From: Martinezella multihospitum
GTDB lineage: Bacteria; Pseudomonadota; Alphaproteobacteria; Rhizobiales; Rhizobiaceae
DNA: 64,000 nt
Reading direction: 5' to 3'
Assembly (NCBI RefSeq): GCF_900094585.1
Contig: NZ_FMAG01000011.1
Coordinates: 62,001 to 126,000, forward strand
Shown: piece by piece, positions 34,124 through 42,766 of the stretch
How the letters are laid out: each line of letters begins with the position of its first letter
Position numbering within the stretch: position 1 is the first letter of the stretch
Translations under genes and position numbers: made by a program
Notes under the pieces: model-generated
What the model saw: only the letters and a program-made list of their open reading frames with translations
Database searches by the model: none
What the model was told of the DNA's origin: nothing

Positions 34124-35440
34124 TTTGCCTATGCAGAATTCCGAGAAGATCACATCCAGCAGATCTTCCACATCGACACGGCCGGTGATGCGCCCAAGGC
34201 TTGTTGCCGCCTGCCGTAAATATTCCGCCCTGATATCGAGGCCGCTATTCTCCGAAGCAAGCGCCGCCTCAACCGCTCGCAGGCTTTCACCAAGCAATGT
34301 TCGATGACGCAGCCGGCTCGGTAAAGCCAACGACAGCATCCCAGAACGCGCTTGCAGATCCTGTCGAAGAAGCTCATGCAATCCCGCCAGGCCTGAGCCA
34401 GTGGTCGAGGAGATCAGCAAATCATACTGATTGGCTTTCCCCGCATGGATATCAGCTTTCGTACCGATGGTCAGGACCTTACCGGCAAAATTCGGAAAAT
34501 TCCGCTGCGCTTCACCGCCGATCTCGGCAAGAGACAGAACAAGATCCGCATCAGCAACTGTCCGAAGCGCTCGTCGAATGCCCTCACGCTCGACGACCTC
34601 ATCCGTTTCCCGCAAGCCAGCCGTATCATAAAGCTTGACGGCATATCCTTCGATATTCAGATCGACATGCAGCACGTCGCGGGTCGTTCCGGCTATATCG
34701 GTGACGATGGCCACCTCGCGCTTTGCTAATGCATTCATGAGGCTGGACTTGCCGGCATTGGGCGCGCCTGCAATCACCACCTTCAAGCCATCGCGAATAA
34801 TCTCGCCGAGATCCGCGCCCGCGAGATGAGCGGAAATTTCAAGACGCAGCCGCTTCATGTCGGCCCATACCATCTCCGAGACGGAGCCGGGCACATCGTC
34901 TTCATCAGCGAAATCGAGTTCTGCCTCGATCAGAGCACGTGCTCGCGTCAGCCTGTCGGCCCAACCGTTATAGATATCCGATAGGCCGCCGGCCGCATGC
35001 TCCAGTGCGAGCCGACGCTGCATCTCCGTTTCAGCACCGATGAGATCGGCAAGGCCTTCCACCTCCACCAGATCCATCTTTCCATTCTCAAGGGCACGCC
35101 GCGAGAATTCGCCATGCTCCGCTAAACGACAATACTTGAAGGTGGAGAGCTCTTCCAGAAGCGCATTCACCACGGCTTTACCGCCGTGAACATGAATCTC
35201 GACACAATCTTCACCCGTAAAAGAGCTCGGGCCGGGAAAAACCAGCACGAGGCCGCGGTCGATCACTAGATCGTTACGAGTCCGAATCGTTTTAAGCGCG
35301 GCTTTCCGAGGATGTGGCAATGCGCCGGCAAGAGATTCAGCAACAGGGAACGCAAGATTTCCGCTAATGCGGATCACGGCAACGCCGGCTGGCAATCCAC
35401 CGCTGGATAAAGCATAGATCGTCTCATTCATCGTCAGCAT
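34121..35440 (-). CDS. mnmE: tRNA modification GTPase MnmE
   Basis: 439-residue GTPase (TrmE/ThdF), partner of MnmG in wobble-uridine modification. N-terminal formyl-THF-binding domain (TIYALSSGGLPAGVAVIRISG), helical domain, and inserted Ras-like G domain with APNAGKSSLMNALAK, a switch segment DIAGTTRD and DTAGLRETDE; the C-terminal motif FCIGK ends the protein. ATG 35440 is chosen; ATG 35431 (MNETIYAL) is nearly as good and neither has a strong ribosome-binding site. Frame continues to 35521 but that part overlaps the rho terminator. Confidence 0.95.
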   Translation of the reverse strand: MLTMNETIYALSSGGLPAGVAVIRISGNLAFPVAESLAGALPHPRKAALKTIRTRNDLVIDRGLVLVFPGPSSFTGEDCVEIHVHGGKAVVNALLEELSTFKYCRLAEHGEFSRRALENGKMDLVEVEGLADLIGAETEMQRRLALEHAAGGLSDIYNGWADRLTRARALIEAELDFADEDDVPGSVSEMVWADMKRLRLEISAHLAGADLGEIIRDGLKVVIAGAPNAGKSSLMNALAKREVAIVTDIAGTTRDVLHVDLNIEGYAVKLYDTAGLRETDEVVEREGIRRALRTVADADLVLSLAEIGGEAQRNFPNFAGKVLTIGTKADIHAGKANQYDLLISSTTGSGLAGLHELLRQDLQARSGMLSLALPSRLRHRTLLGESLRAVEAALASENSGLDIRAEYLRQAATSLGRITGRVDVEDLLDVIFSEFCIGK

Positions 35441-35500
35441 AAGATTGATCCGCATCCGAATCGATTGCCGAGCGACCCTCGATCTCGACTTCCGATCCCA

Positions 35501-35533
35501 CAAAACAAAATCGGGCTGCAATCCGCAGCCCGA
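35501..35533 (-). terminator. intrinsic terminator of rho
   Basis: On the minus strand CGGGCTGC, a 5-base loop, then GCAGCCCG followed by ATTTTGTTTTG. Arms are 35525-35532 and 35512-35519. It lies 56 bases past the rho stop and upstream of mnmE. Confidence 0.85.
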
Positions 35534-35588
35534 TCATAACACCATGGAAGCACCGCCAAAGCGGCGATTTGACGAATCCGGCTAAGGA

Positions 35589-36854
35589 TTACGTATTCAT
35601 CGAATCGAAGAAATCCGGGTTGTTCTTCGTCTGCTTGAGCTTGTCGATCAGGAATTCGATCGCGTCGGTCGTCCCCATTGGCGCGAGGATACGGCGAAGA
35701 ACGAAGATCTTCTGCAGATCCTGGCGCGGCACGAGGAGGTCTTCCTTACGCGTACCGGACTTGAGGATATCCATCGCCGGGAAGATGCGCTTATCGGCAA
35801 CCTTGCGGTCGAGCACGATTTCCGAGTTACCGGTACCCTTGAATTCTTCGAAGATCACTTCGTCCATGCGGCTGCCGGTATCGATCAGCGCCGTTGCGAT
35901 AATCGTCAGCGAACCGCCTTCTTCGATGTTACGGGCGGCGCCGAAGAAACGCTTCGGGCGCTGCAGAGCGTTGGCGTCGACACCGCCGGTCAGAACCTTG
36001 CCGGAGGAGGGAACGACGGTGTTGTAGGCGCGGCCGAGGCGAGTGATGGAATCGAGCAGGATGACAACGTCGCGGCCATGTTCGACGAGGCGCTTGGCCT
36101 TCTCGATCACCATTTCCGCGACCTGGACGTGGCGCACGGCCGGCTCGTCGAAGGTCGACGAGATGACTTCGCCGCGCACGGAGCGCTGCATGTCGGTCAC
36201 TTCTTCCGGACGCTCATCGATCAGAAGAACGATCAGATAGCAGTCCGGATGATTGGCGGTGATGGAATGGGCGATGTTCTGGAGAAGAACGGTCTTACCG
36301 GTGCGTGGCGGCGCGACGATCAGGCCACGCTGGCCTTTGCCGAGCGGCGCCACGAGATCGATCACCCGGGGCGACAGATCCTTTGACGTGGGAACGTCGA
36401 GTTCCATACGGAACCGCTCGTTCGGATAGAGTGGCGTCAGATTGTCGAAGTGGACCTTGTGACGGATCTTTTCCGGATCGTCGAAATTGATGGTGTTGAC
36501 TTTCAGGAGGGCAAAATAGCGTTCGCCTTCCTTCGGTCCGCGGATCGGCCCCTCGACCGTGTCGCCGGTCTTCAACGAGAAGCGGCGGATCTGGGAGGGA
36601 GAGATATAGATATCGTCCGGACCGGGAAGATAGTTTGCGTTGGCGGAACGCAAGAAACCGAAGCCGTCCTGCAGAACCTCGACGACGCCCTCGCCGATGA
36701 TTTCTACGTCCTGGCTCGCCAGCACCTTCAGGATCGCAAACATCAATTCCTGTTTGCGCATCGTGCTGGCGTTTTCCACCTCGAGCGATTCGGCAAAGGC
36801 CAGGAGATCGGTCGGGGATTTATTTTTCAGTTCCTGAAGCTTCATTTCAGCCAT
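35589..36854 (-). CDS. rho: transcription termination factor Rho
   Basis: 421-residue hexameric RNA/DNA helicase-translocase that ends transcripts at Rho-dependent sites. N-terminal three-helix and cold-shock RNA-binding domains (DGFGFLRSANANYLPGPDDIYISPSQIRRF), Walker A APPRTGKTVLLQ, Walker B VILLDSITRLGRAYN and the secondary RNA-binding Q/R loops in TGGVDANALQRPKRFFGAARN. ATG 36854; an ATG at 36845 is an alternative. The 198-base gap to hemJ holds its promoter region; no site named. Ends in a strong intrinsic terminator. Confidence 0.98.
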   Translation of the reverse strand: MAEMKLQELKNKSPTDLLAFAESLEVENASTMRKQELMFAILKVLASQDVEIIGEGVVEVLQDGFGFLRSANANYLPGPDDIYISPSQIRRFSLKTGDTVEGPIRGPKEGERYFALLKVNTINFDDPEKIRHKVHFDNLTPLYPNERFRMELDVPTSKDLSPRVIDLVAPLGKGQRGLIVAPPRTGKTVLLQNIAHSITANHPDCYLIVLLIDERPEEVTDMQRSVRGEVISSTFDEPAVRHVQVAEMVIEKAKRLVEHGRDVVILLDSITRLGRAYNTVVPSSGKVLTGGVDANALQRPKRFFGAARNIEEGGSLTIIATALIDTGSRMDEVIFEEFKGTGNSEIVLDRKVADKRIFPAMDILKSGTRKEDLLVPRQDLQKIFVLRRILAPMGTTDAIEFLIDKLKQTKNNPDFFDSMNT

Positions 36855-37052
36855 GAAGGGAATTACTCATTTTTTAGGAGGGGAAAGGCAATGTTGCTCG
36901 TATTCAGAACCGCGATAGGGGCGCTCGCGGGCGACAGAATGGATACATGCCACGAAGAGAAGATGGCGGGAAAATAGCGACTCACTTTCTGAACCGCAAG
37001 GGGGGCACGCAAAATGAAAGAAATTTAACGTCGCCCCTAATACAGCCCTACC

Positions 37053-37598
37053 TCACGCAAACGGCTTCACCACGACGAGAATGACGATCGCGATCATCAG
37101 AAGCGTCGGCGCCTCGTTCATCATACGCCAATAACGCGCTGAATGCTTGTTTTCATCTCTCGCAAAGGCGCGCACCGCGCTGGCGAAATGGCCGTGAACG
37201 CCCGAGAGAATGACGACAAGTCCGATCTTCGCATGCAGCCAGCCGCCCTGGAAATCATAGACCGACCAGGCGAGATAGAGCCCGAAGATCCAGGTCAGGA
37301 TCATCGCCGGCGTGATGATGTAGCGCAGCAGACGCTGCTCCATCACCTTGAAGGTCTCGGATTGCTGCGAACCAGGCTCGGCATCGATATGATAGACGAA
37401 CAGCCGCGGCAGATAGAACATGCCGGCCATCCATGAAATGACTGCGATGATGTGCAGCGCCTTGATCCAGAGATAGAGATCGGCCGGATGCCAGGCGAAA
37501 AGACCGATCGCCAGCACCGCAAAGATCAAGATCATGAAATAGGCCCGTCGTCCGGCCTTCTGGCCCGGCGCGGAATCCGTCTGCTTTTCCACCGTCAT
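37053..37598 (-). CDS. hemJ: protoporphyrinogen oxidase HemJ
   Basis: 181-residue inner-membrane protein of the HemJ (UPF0093) family, oxidising protoporphyrinogen IX to protoporphyrin IX in haem synthesis in bacteria lacking HemG/HemY. Four to five hydrophobic segments; conserved His in WIKALHIIAVISWMAGMFYLPRLFVYH and the central HAKIGLVVILSGVHGH. GGAGGAACTG directly precedes ATG 37598, which overlaps the hemE stop as ATGA; the ATG 12 bases upstream lies inside this ribosome-binding site and is rejected. Functionally paired with hemE. Confidence 0.93.
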   Translation of the reverse strand: MTVEKQTDSAPGQKAGRRAYFMILIFAVLAIGLFAWHPADLYLWIKALHIIAVISWMAGMFYLPRLFVYHIDAEPGSQQSETFKVMEQRLLRYIITPAMILTWIFGLYLAWSVYDFQGGWLHAKIGLVVILSGVHGHFASAVRAFARDENKHSARYWRMMNEAPTLLMIAIVILVVVKPFA

Positions 37599-38632
37599 CA
37601 GTTCCTCCATCCCCGCACGCGCTCGACAAGTGCTGTCACATTCGCCGGATCGGCCTGCGGCGTGATGCCATGTCCGAGATTGAAAATCAGCGGGCCATTT
37701 CCGAGCTGCTGCAGGATATCGTCGATCCCGTCATCCAAGGCCTTACCACCGGCAACCACGCGCATCGGATCGAGATTGCCCTGCACCGGCCCATCCTTCT
37801 GAAGCTCCCGCGCAAAGGCCAAAGGCACCGACCAGTCGAGGCCGATCGCATCGGCACCCGTCTTCTGTCGATAGGTTTTCAGCAGATAGCCCGCACCCTT
37901 GGCGAAGGCTATGATTTTTGCCTGAGGCCGCCGCGCCTTGATCGATGCGATCATTTTCGCAACCGGCCTGATGGCAAAGGCCTCGAATTCTTTCTCGCCA
38001 AGCACGCCGGCCCAGGAATCGAAAATCTGCACGGCATCGGCACCGGCATCGATCTGCGCGACGAGATAATCGGCTGAAATGTCCGCAAGCAGCATCAGCA
38101 GATGTTCGAAGGCCTTGGGATAGCGATAGGCAAACAGCCGGGCAGGAGCCTGATCCGGCGTGCCGTGCCCAGCGATCATATAGGTCGCAACGGTCCAGGG
38201 AGCGCCACAGAAGCCCAGAAGCGTAGTTTCCTGGGGCAAGTCCCGCCGGAGCCGCCGCACTGTCTCCATGACGGGTTCCAGATAGGCTACGACCCCCTCA
38301 GCTTTCAAAGCCAGGATGTTCGCCTCGTCGATCGGATCCATCTCCGGGCCATGACCCTCGGTATAGCGGACGTTGCGCTTCAGTGCATCAGGAATGACGA
38401 GAATATCGGAGAAGAGAATGGCAGCATCGAAGCCATAACGGCGGATCGGCTGCAGCGTCACCTCAACGGCATGATCCGGCGAATAACAGAGATCGAGGAA
38501 GCTTCCGGCTTTCGCACGCGTTTCACGATACTCAGGTAGATAACGGCCTGCCTGTCTCATCAGCCAGAGAGGGGGAGGGGTCAGCGTTTCTCCGCTCAAG
38601 ACCCGCATGATCTTCCGGCGTTCATCGGTCAC
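37598..38632 (-). CDS. hemE: uroporphyrinogen decarboxylase
   Basis: 344-residue cytosolic enzyme removing four acetate carboxyls from uroporphyrinogen III to give coproporphyrinogen III. N-terminal signature PPLWLMRQAGRYLPEYRETR, catalytic Asp in LFSDILVIPDAL and the PWTVATYM and GHGITPQADP blocks are present. Start chosen is GTG 38632, preceded by AGGACG; an upstream ATG at 38656 has no ribosome-binding site and an atypical N-terminus. Flanks the predicted origin, as in Caulobacter and other alphaproteobacteria, and transcribes away from it. Confidence 0.96.
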   Translation of the reverse strand: MTDERRKIMRVLSGETLTPPPLWLMRQAGRYLPEYRETRAKAGSFLDLCYSPDHAVEVTLQPIRRYGFDAAILFSDILVIPDALKRNVRYTEGHGPEMDPIDEANILALKAEGVVAYLEPVMETVRRLRRDLPQETTLLGFCGAPWTVATYMIAGHGTPDQAPARLFAYRYPKAFEHLLMLLADISADYLVAQIDAGADAVQIFDSWAGVLGEKEFEAFAIRPVAKMIASIKARRPQAKIIAFAKGAGYLLKTYRQKTGADAIGLDWSVPLAFARELQKDGPVQGNLDPMRVVAGGKALDDGIDDILQQLGNGPLIFNLGHGITPQADPANVTALVERVRGWRN

Positions 38633-39041
38633 AGACGTCGTCCTACATAAAATCAAAGATATATAGAAAGGTTTCTATTTCTTAGAGTCGGTGAGTAGCA
38701 AGGATTAAAGTTCATCCCTTGCCTGTCCAATTTGTCGCGCCTCGCGCATGAATTTGCAGAGATTTCGCGGAGACAAGCCGATATGTGGAAAAGAAAGATA
38801 ATTTTTCAATCTTTTGAGGAGCTTGAAGAGAAATTCGGCTTTTCTCCTTCTGGGGACAAGTCGGGGATAGGCGAGGCGTTGCTGATCTTGTCCACATTGC
38901 CCACAGCCGCCCCGAGAGCCTTTTCTCGAAAATTCCAAATGTGGAAAACTCGGCCGTTTTCCACTTGCCCATGATGCCCCCCTTCCCGTACCTCTCTTTT
39001 CTCCCGAGATATCAACAGGCGCTGGAAAGTAGCGTGGAAAA
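38633..39041. other. probable chromosomal replication origin (oriC)
   Basis: Intergenic region between hemE and the PPDK-regulator gene, the location of the origin in several alphaproteobacteria. DnaA-box-like 9-mers (consensus TTATCCACA, read on either strand): TTGTCCACA 38888-38896; TTTTCCACA complement at 38784-38792 and 38940-38948; TTTTCCACT 38957-38965; TTTTCCACG complement at 39033-39041; weaker ones at 38851-38859 and 38897-38905. AT-rich stretches at about 38642-38695 and 38792-38815 are candidate unwinding elements. Adjacent genes run away from it on both sides. Strong by context; minimal origin not delimited. Confidence 0.85.
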
Positions 39042-39855
39042 CCGAACAAGCTTCTTTCATCTGCATCTGATTTCTGACTCAACGGGCGAGACTCTTATTT
39101 CTGCCGGCCGCGCCGCTTCCGTGCAATTCCATGCCAGCCAGCCGATCGAGCACGTCTATCCGCTGATCAGAAATCGCAAGCAGCTTCTGCCTGTATTGGA
39201 AGCGATCGATCACAGCCCCGGTATTGTGCTCTATACGATTGTCGATCGCGAGCTTGCCGATTTCATCGCCGAGCGCTGCCGTGAGATGGGTGTACCGTGC
39301 GTCAATGTTCTCGAGCCGGTCATGAACGTGTTCCAGACCTATCTCGGCACGGCATCGCGCCGTCGCGTCGGTGCCCAGCATGTGATGAATGCGGATTATT
39401 TCGCGCGCATCGAGGCGCTGAACTTCACCATGGATCATGACGACGGCCAGATGCCCGATGATTATGATGATGCGGATGTCGTCATCATCGGCATCAGCCG
39501 CACCTCGAAAACGCCGACGAGCATCTATCTGGCCAACCGTGGCATCAAGACGGCCAATATTCCGATCGTTCATGGCGTGCCCTTGCCTGAAAGCCTGAGC
39601 AAGGCGACGAAGCCGCTGATCGTCGGGCTGGTCGCGACAACCGACCGGATCACCCAGGTTCGTGAAAATCGCATTCTCGGCGCCACACCCGGTTTTGATC
39701 GCGGTGATTATACGGATCGAGCAGCGATTTCCGAGGAGCTGAAATATGCCCGCTCTCTCTGCGCGCGGCACAATTGGCCGATCATCGATGTCACCCGCCG
39801 GTCGATCGAAGAGACCGCCGCCGCTATTGTTGCCCTGCGCCCCAAGCTGCGCTAA
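39034..39855 (+). CDS. pyruvate, phosphate dikinase regulatory protein (bifunctional kinase/pyrophosphorylase)
   Basis: 273-residue DUF299 protein, which in relatives inactivates PPDK (or PEP synthetase) by ADP-dependent phosphorylation and reactivates it by Pi-dependent dephosphorylation. Opening motif FHLHLISDSTGETL, then the P-loop-like VVIIGISRTSKTPTSIYLA. Start is GTG 39034 (V/MENRTSFFHLH), matching the family; an ATG-initiated frame from 38941 would add 31 residues encoded by DnaA-box DNA and is rejected. The gene marks the right edge of the origin and transcribes away from it. Confidence 0.93.
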   Translation: MENRTSFFHLHLISDSTGETLISAGRAASVQFHASQPIEHVYPLIRNRKQLLPVLEAIDHSPGIVLYTIVDRELADFIAERCREMGVPCVNVLEPVMNVFQTYLGTASRRRVGAQHVMNADYFARIEALNFTMDHDDGQMPDDYDDADVVIIGISRTSKTPTSIYLANRGIKTANIPIVHGVPLPESLSKATKPLIVGLVATTDRITQVRENRILGATPGFDRGDYTDRAAISEELKYARSLCARHNWPIIDVTRRSIEETAAAIVALRPKLR

Positions 39856-39888
39856 GCGCTCCCCATGATTATCTCGGAGGCAGCCGTC

Positions 39889-40488
39889 ATGACCTCGCCC
39901 CTTATCCTTGCGTCATCCAGCCCGTTCCGGCGGATGCTGATGGAAAACGCTGGACTGCATTTTCAGGCTATTGCCGCCGATATCGATGAGCGTGCGATCG
40001 AAGCACCGCTGGAACTGAGTGGTGCCGGCCCGGATGCGGTCGCGCTTGTGCTGGCAAAGGCGAAGGCGAAAGAGGTGAGCGATCGCTTCCTCGGTTCACT
40101 TGTTATCGGCTCGGATCAGACCATGTCGCTTGGTGCCCAGGTCTTTCACAAGCCGAAGTCGATGGCCGATGCGGAAAACCATCTGCGGACACTATCGGGC
40201 AAAACCCATCGCTTGAACAGTGCCATCGCTCTGGCTCGCAACGGCGACATTATCTGGGAACATGTGTCCCACGCCGATCTGACCATGCGGGAGCTACCGG
40301 GCGACTTCATTCACCGGCATCTGAGCCGCGTTGGCCAAAAGGCATTGTCGAGCGTCGGTGCCTATCAGCTAGAGGGTGAGGGCATTCAATTGTTCTCCAA
40401 AATCAACGGCGACTACTTCACGATCGTCGGATTGCCGATGCTGCCGCTTCTGGAAAAACTGCGTGAGCTGGGGACGATCGATGGATGA
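39889..40488 (+). CDS. Maf-family nucleoside triphosphate pyrophosphatase
   Basis: 199-residue Maf/YceF-like house-cleaning NTP pyrophosphatase hydrolysing non-canonical or modified nucleotides. Family motifs LASSSPFRRMLMENAGL near the start, VIGSDQTMSLG and the GAYQLEGEGIQLFSKINGDYFTIVGLP block. GGAGGC at 39876-39881 selects ATG 39889. 33 bases after the PPDK regulator; its last codons overlap the aroE start by 8 bases. Confidence 0.93.
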   Translation: MTSPLILASSSPFRRMLMENAGLHFQAIAADIDERAIEAPLELSGAGPDAVALVLAKAKAKEVSDRFLGSLVIGSDQTMSLGAQVFHKPKSMADAENHLRTLSGKTHRLNSAIALARNGDIIWEHVSHADLTMRELPGDFIHRHLSRVGQKALSSVGAYQLEGEGIQLFSKINGDYFTIVGLPMLPLLEKLRELGTIDG

Positions 40489-41338
40489 TTCACGTGAAAC
40501 ACATGGCGTAAACGCTTTCGTAACAGGTTATCCGGTCAGGCATTCGCGCTCGCCGTTGATCCATGGTTACTGGCTGAAGCAGCTCGGTCTTGCCGGCACC
40601 TATAGCGCACACGAAGTTTCCGTAGAGGATTTCGCTGCCTTCATCGTGTCCCTGAAAGATGGCTCCAGCGGCTTCGTCGGCGGCAATGTCACGATTCCCC
40701 ACAAAGAGCTGGCCTTCAAGCTGGCAGATCGGCCGGATGAACTTTCGGAAGAGCTCGGTGCTTCCAACACCCTGTGGCTGGAAGGAGGGTTGCTGCACGC
40801 GACCAATACCGATGGCCGCGGCTTCACGGCAAACCTCGACGAGCGTCATCCCGGTTGGGATCACAGTGATCGCGCCGTCATCCTCGGGGCAGGGGGCGCC
40901 AGCCGCGCCGTCATCCAGGCCTTACGTGATCGCGGCTTCAAGGAAATTCACGTCGTCAACCGCACCGTCGAGCGCGCGCGGGAACTGGCAGATCGGTTCG
41001 GCGAACGGGTCCATGCCCATCCGATGGCTGCACTCGGCGAGGTCATGCGAGGTGCCGGTCTCTTTATCAATACGACCTCGCTCGGCATGGATGGCGAGGC
41101 AGCACCCCGGATCGATTTCTCGCCTCTTGCAGGAGGGGCCGTCGTTACCGACATTGTCTATATACCGTTGAAGACGCCGCTTCTCGCCCAGGCCGAAGAA
41201 CAGGGTTTTGCCATTGTCGACGGCCTCGGCATGTTGTTGCACCAGGCTGTGCCGGGTTTTGAGAAATGGTTCGGACAGCGTCCGGCGGTCGATGAAACCT
41301 TGAGAGCTCTAATCATCGCGGATATGGAAAAGCACTGA
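40481..41338 (+). CDS. aroE: shikimate dehydrogenase
   Basis: 285-residue NADP-dependent shikimate dehydrogenase, reducing 3-dehydroshikimate in aromatic amino-acid synthesis. Substrate motif HSRSPLIHGYWL, catalytic Lys75 in GGNVTIPHKE, the NADP loop LGAGGASRAVIQALRDRGF and VNRTVERA. ATG 40481 overlaps the maf stop. Codons 3-7 (DSRET) are written by a near-perfect parS palindrome, echoing VSRET in rsmG. Within ppdk-regulator-maf-aroE-coaE-dnaQ. Confidence 0.95.
   Translation: MDDSRETHGVNAFVTGYPVRHSRSPLIHGYWLKQLGLAGTYSAHEVSVEDFAAFIVSLKDGSSGFVGGNVTIPHKELAFKLADRPDELSEELGASNTLWLEGGLLHATNTDGRGFTANLDERHPGWDHSDRAVILGAGGASRAVIQALRDRGFKEIHVVNRTVERARELADRFGERVHAHPMAALGEVMRGAGLFINTTSLGMDGEAAPRIDFSPLAGGAVVTDIVYIPLKTPLLAQAEEQGFAIVDGLGMLLHQAVPGFEKWFGQRPAVDETLRALIIADMEKH
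40486..40501. promoter_or_regulatory. parS-like site inside the aroE 5' codons
   Basis: TGATTCACGTGAAACA, 15/16 to the parS consensus, with one mismatch at the third base. Lies 1.5 kb right of the origin, on the opposite side from the other three sites. Confidence 0.8.
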
Positions 41339-41339
41339 C

Positions 41340-41939
41340 ATGATCAGGATCGGACTGACGGGATCGATCGGCATGGGAAAGTCGACCTCGGCGAAACTCT
41401 TCGCCGAAGCCGGAATCCCGGTGAACGATTCCGATGCGGTCGTGCACGATCTTTATAGCGGCGAAGCCGTTTCTTTGGTCGAGGCTGCTTTCCCCGGGAC
41501 AATGGCTGACGGCAAAGTCGACCGGCAGGAGCTTAGCCGAAGGCTGACGGGCGATCCTTCCGGCTTCAAGCGTCTCGAAGCCATCGTCCATCCGCTCGTG
41601 CGCGAGCGCGAGCGCCAGTTTCTGGAGCATCAACGCCAGGCTGGCGTCGATATGGTCGTGCTGGATATCCCGCTGCTCTTCGAAACCGGCGCCGACAAGA
41701 GGGTGGATAAGATCGTTGTCGTCAGCTGCGATCCACAGATTCAGCGGGAGAGGGTGCTTGCCCGGCCGGGCATGACGGAGGAAAAGTTCAATATGATTCT
41801 CTCCCGGCAGACGCCGGATGCTGAAAAGCGGGCGCGCGCCGATTACGTCATCGACACCGGCGGAAGCATCGATGCAGCACGCACGCAGGTAAGAGATGTC
41901 ATTGCGGATCTGCGGCACAAGCCATCGATCGAGAAATAG
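41340..41939 (+). CDS. coaE: dephospho-CoA kinase
   Basis: 199-residue P-loop kinase for the last step of coenzyme A synthesis. Walker A GSIGMGKST at residues 8-16, DSDAVVHDLYSG substrate segment, and VLDIPLLFETGADKRVD lid-side motif. ATG 41340 comes one base after the aroE stop, so it is translationally coupled. Followed by dnaQ after 16 bases. Confidence 0.95.
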   Translation: MIRIGLTGSIGMGKSTSAKLFAEAGIPVNDSDAVVHDLYSGEAVSLVEAAFPGTMADGKVDRQELSRRLTGDPSGFKRLEAIVHPLVRERERQFLEHQRQAGVDMVVLDIPLLFETGADKRVDKIVVVSCDPQIQRERVLARPGMTEEKFNMILSRQTPDAEKRARADYVIDTGGSIDAARTQVRDVIADLRHKPSIEK

Positions 41940-41955
41940 AAAGCGAAGTCCCGAC

Positions 41956-42672
41956 ATGCGCGAAATCATTTTCGATACGGAAACCACCGGCCTCGACAAC
42001 AGGGCTGACCGCATCATCGAAATCGGCGGCCTCGAGCTCATTAATCACTTCCCGACTGGCAAGACGCTGCATCTCTACATCAATCCCGGCGACCGCAAGG
42101 TTCACCCCGATGCGCTCGCCGTGCATGGCATTACCGATGAATCGCTGAAGGACAAACCGCCTTTCGAGGAGGTTGCCGATCAGATCCTCGACTTCTTCGG
42201 CGATGCCAAATGGATCGCGCACAACGCCACCTTCGACATGGGCTTCGTCAATGCGGAGTTCGCAAGATTGGGCCGGCCGCCGATCCTGCCTGACATGGTG
42301 ATCGATACGCTCGCCATGGCACGTCGCAAGCATCCGATGGGGCCGAATTCGCTCGATGCGCTCTGCCGGCGATACGGCATCGACAACTCGCACCGCACCA
42401 AGCACGGCGCGCTGCTCGACTCCGAACTGCTGGCCGAAGTCTATATCGAGATGATCGGCGGGAGGCAGACCGCGCTCGGCCTCGGCAGCAGCAATGGTTC
42501 GTCTGCCCGTTCGCGTCAGAGTGAGGATACCGCGGATGTCGTTGCCGATGTCTTCGCACGCCCCAATCCGCTACCGAGCCGGTTGAGCGAAGAGGAGCAG
42601 GCCGCCCATGCGGCACTGGTCGCCAAGCTCGGCGAGAAGGGAATCTGGTCCAAATACCGCGCCCCCGAATAA
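41956..42672 (+). CDS. dnaQ: DNA polymerase III epsilon subunit (proofreading exonuclease)
   Basis: 238-residue DEDDh 3'-5' exonuclease of the replicase. ExoI DTETTGL with Asp7/Glu9, ExoII HNATFDMGFVNAE and ExoIII with HRTKHGALLDSELLAEVY are intact; the C-terminal tail that binds the alpha subunit follows from about residue 185. ATG 41956 is chosen because the upstream frame lies inside coaE. Last gene of the run, with a strong shared terminator. Confidence 0.95.
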   Translation: MREIIFDTETTGLDNRADRIIEIGGLELINHFPTGKTLHLYINPGDRKVHPDALAVHGITDESLKDKPPFEEVADQILDFFGDAKWIAHNATFDMGFVNAEFARLGRPPILPDMVIDTLAMARRKHPMGPNSLDALCRRYGIDNSHRTKHGALLDSELLAEVYIEMIGGRQTALGLGSSNGSSARSRQSEDTADVVADVFARPNPLPSRLSEEEQAAHAALVAKLGEKGIWSKYRAPE

Positions 42673-42709
42673 GGCGCTTTCCCAGACAGCGCCAATAAGC
42701 ACCAAAAGA

Positions 42710-42737
42710 AAATGCCCGGACCAAGATCCGGGCATTT
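42710..42737. terminator. bidirectional hairpin between dnaQ and secB
   Basis: AAATGCCCGGA (42710-42720) and TCCGGGCATTT (42727-42737) pair perfectly around a 6-base loop, with A/T runs outside. Serves the two convergent genes. Confidence 0.8.
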
Positions 42738-42766
42738 CTGTTTCCAAAGGATGGAAAGGTTCAGGC

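Noticed and set aside
38941..39033. Longer N-terminus of the PPDK regulator from ATG 38941
   Set aside because: Adds 31 residues not seen in the family and encodes them through DnaA-box-like DNA; GTG 39034 gives the expected 273-residue protein.
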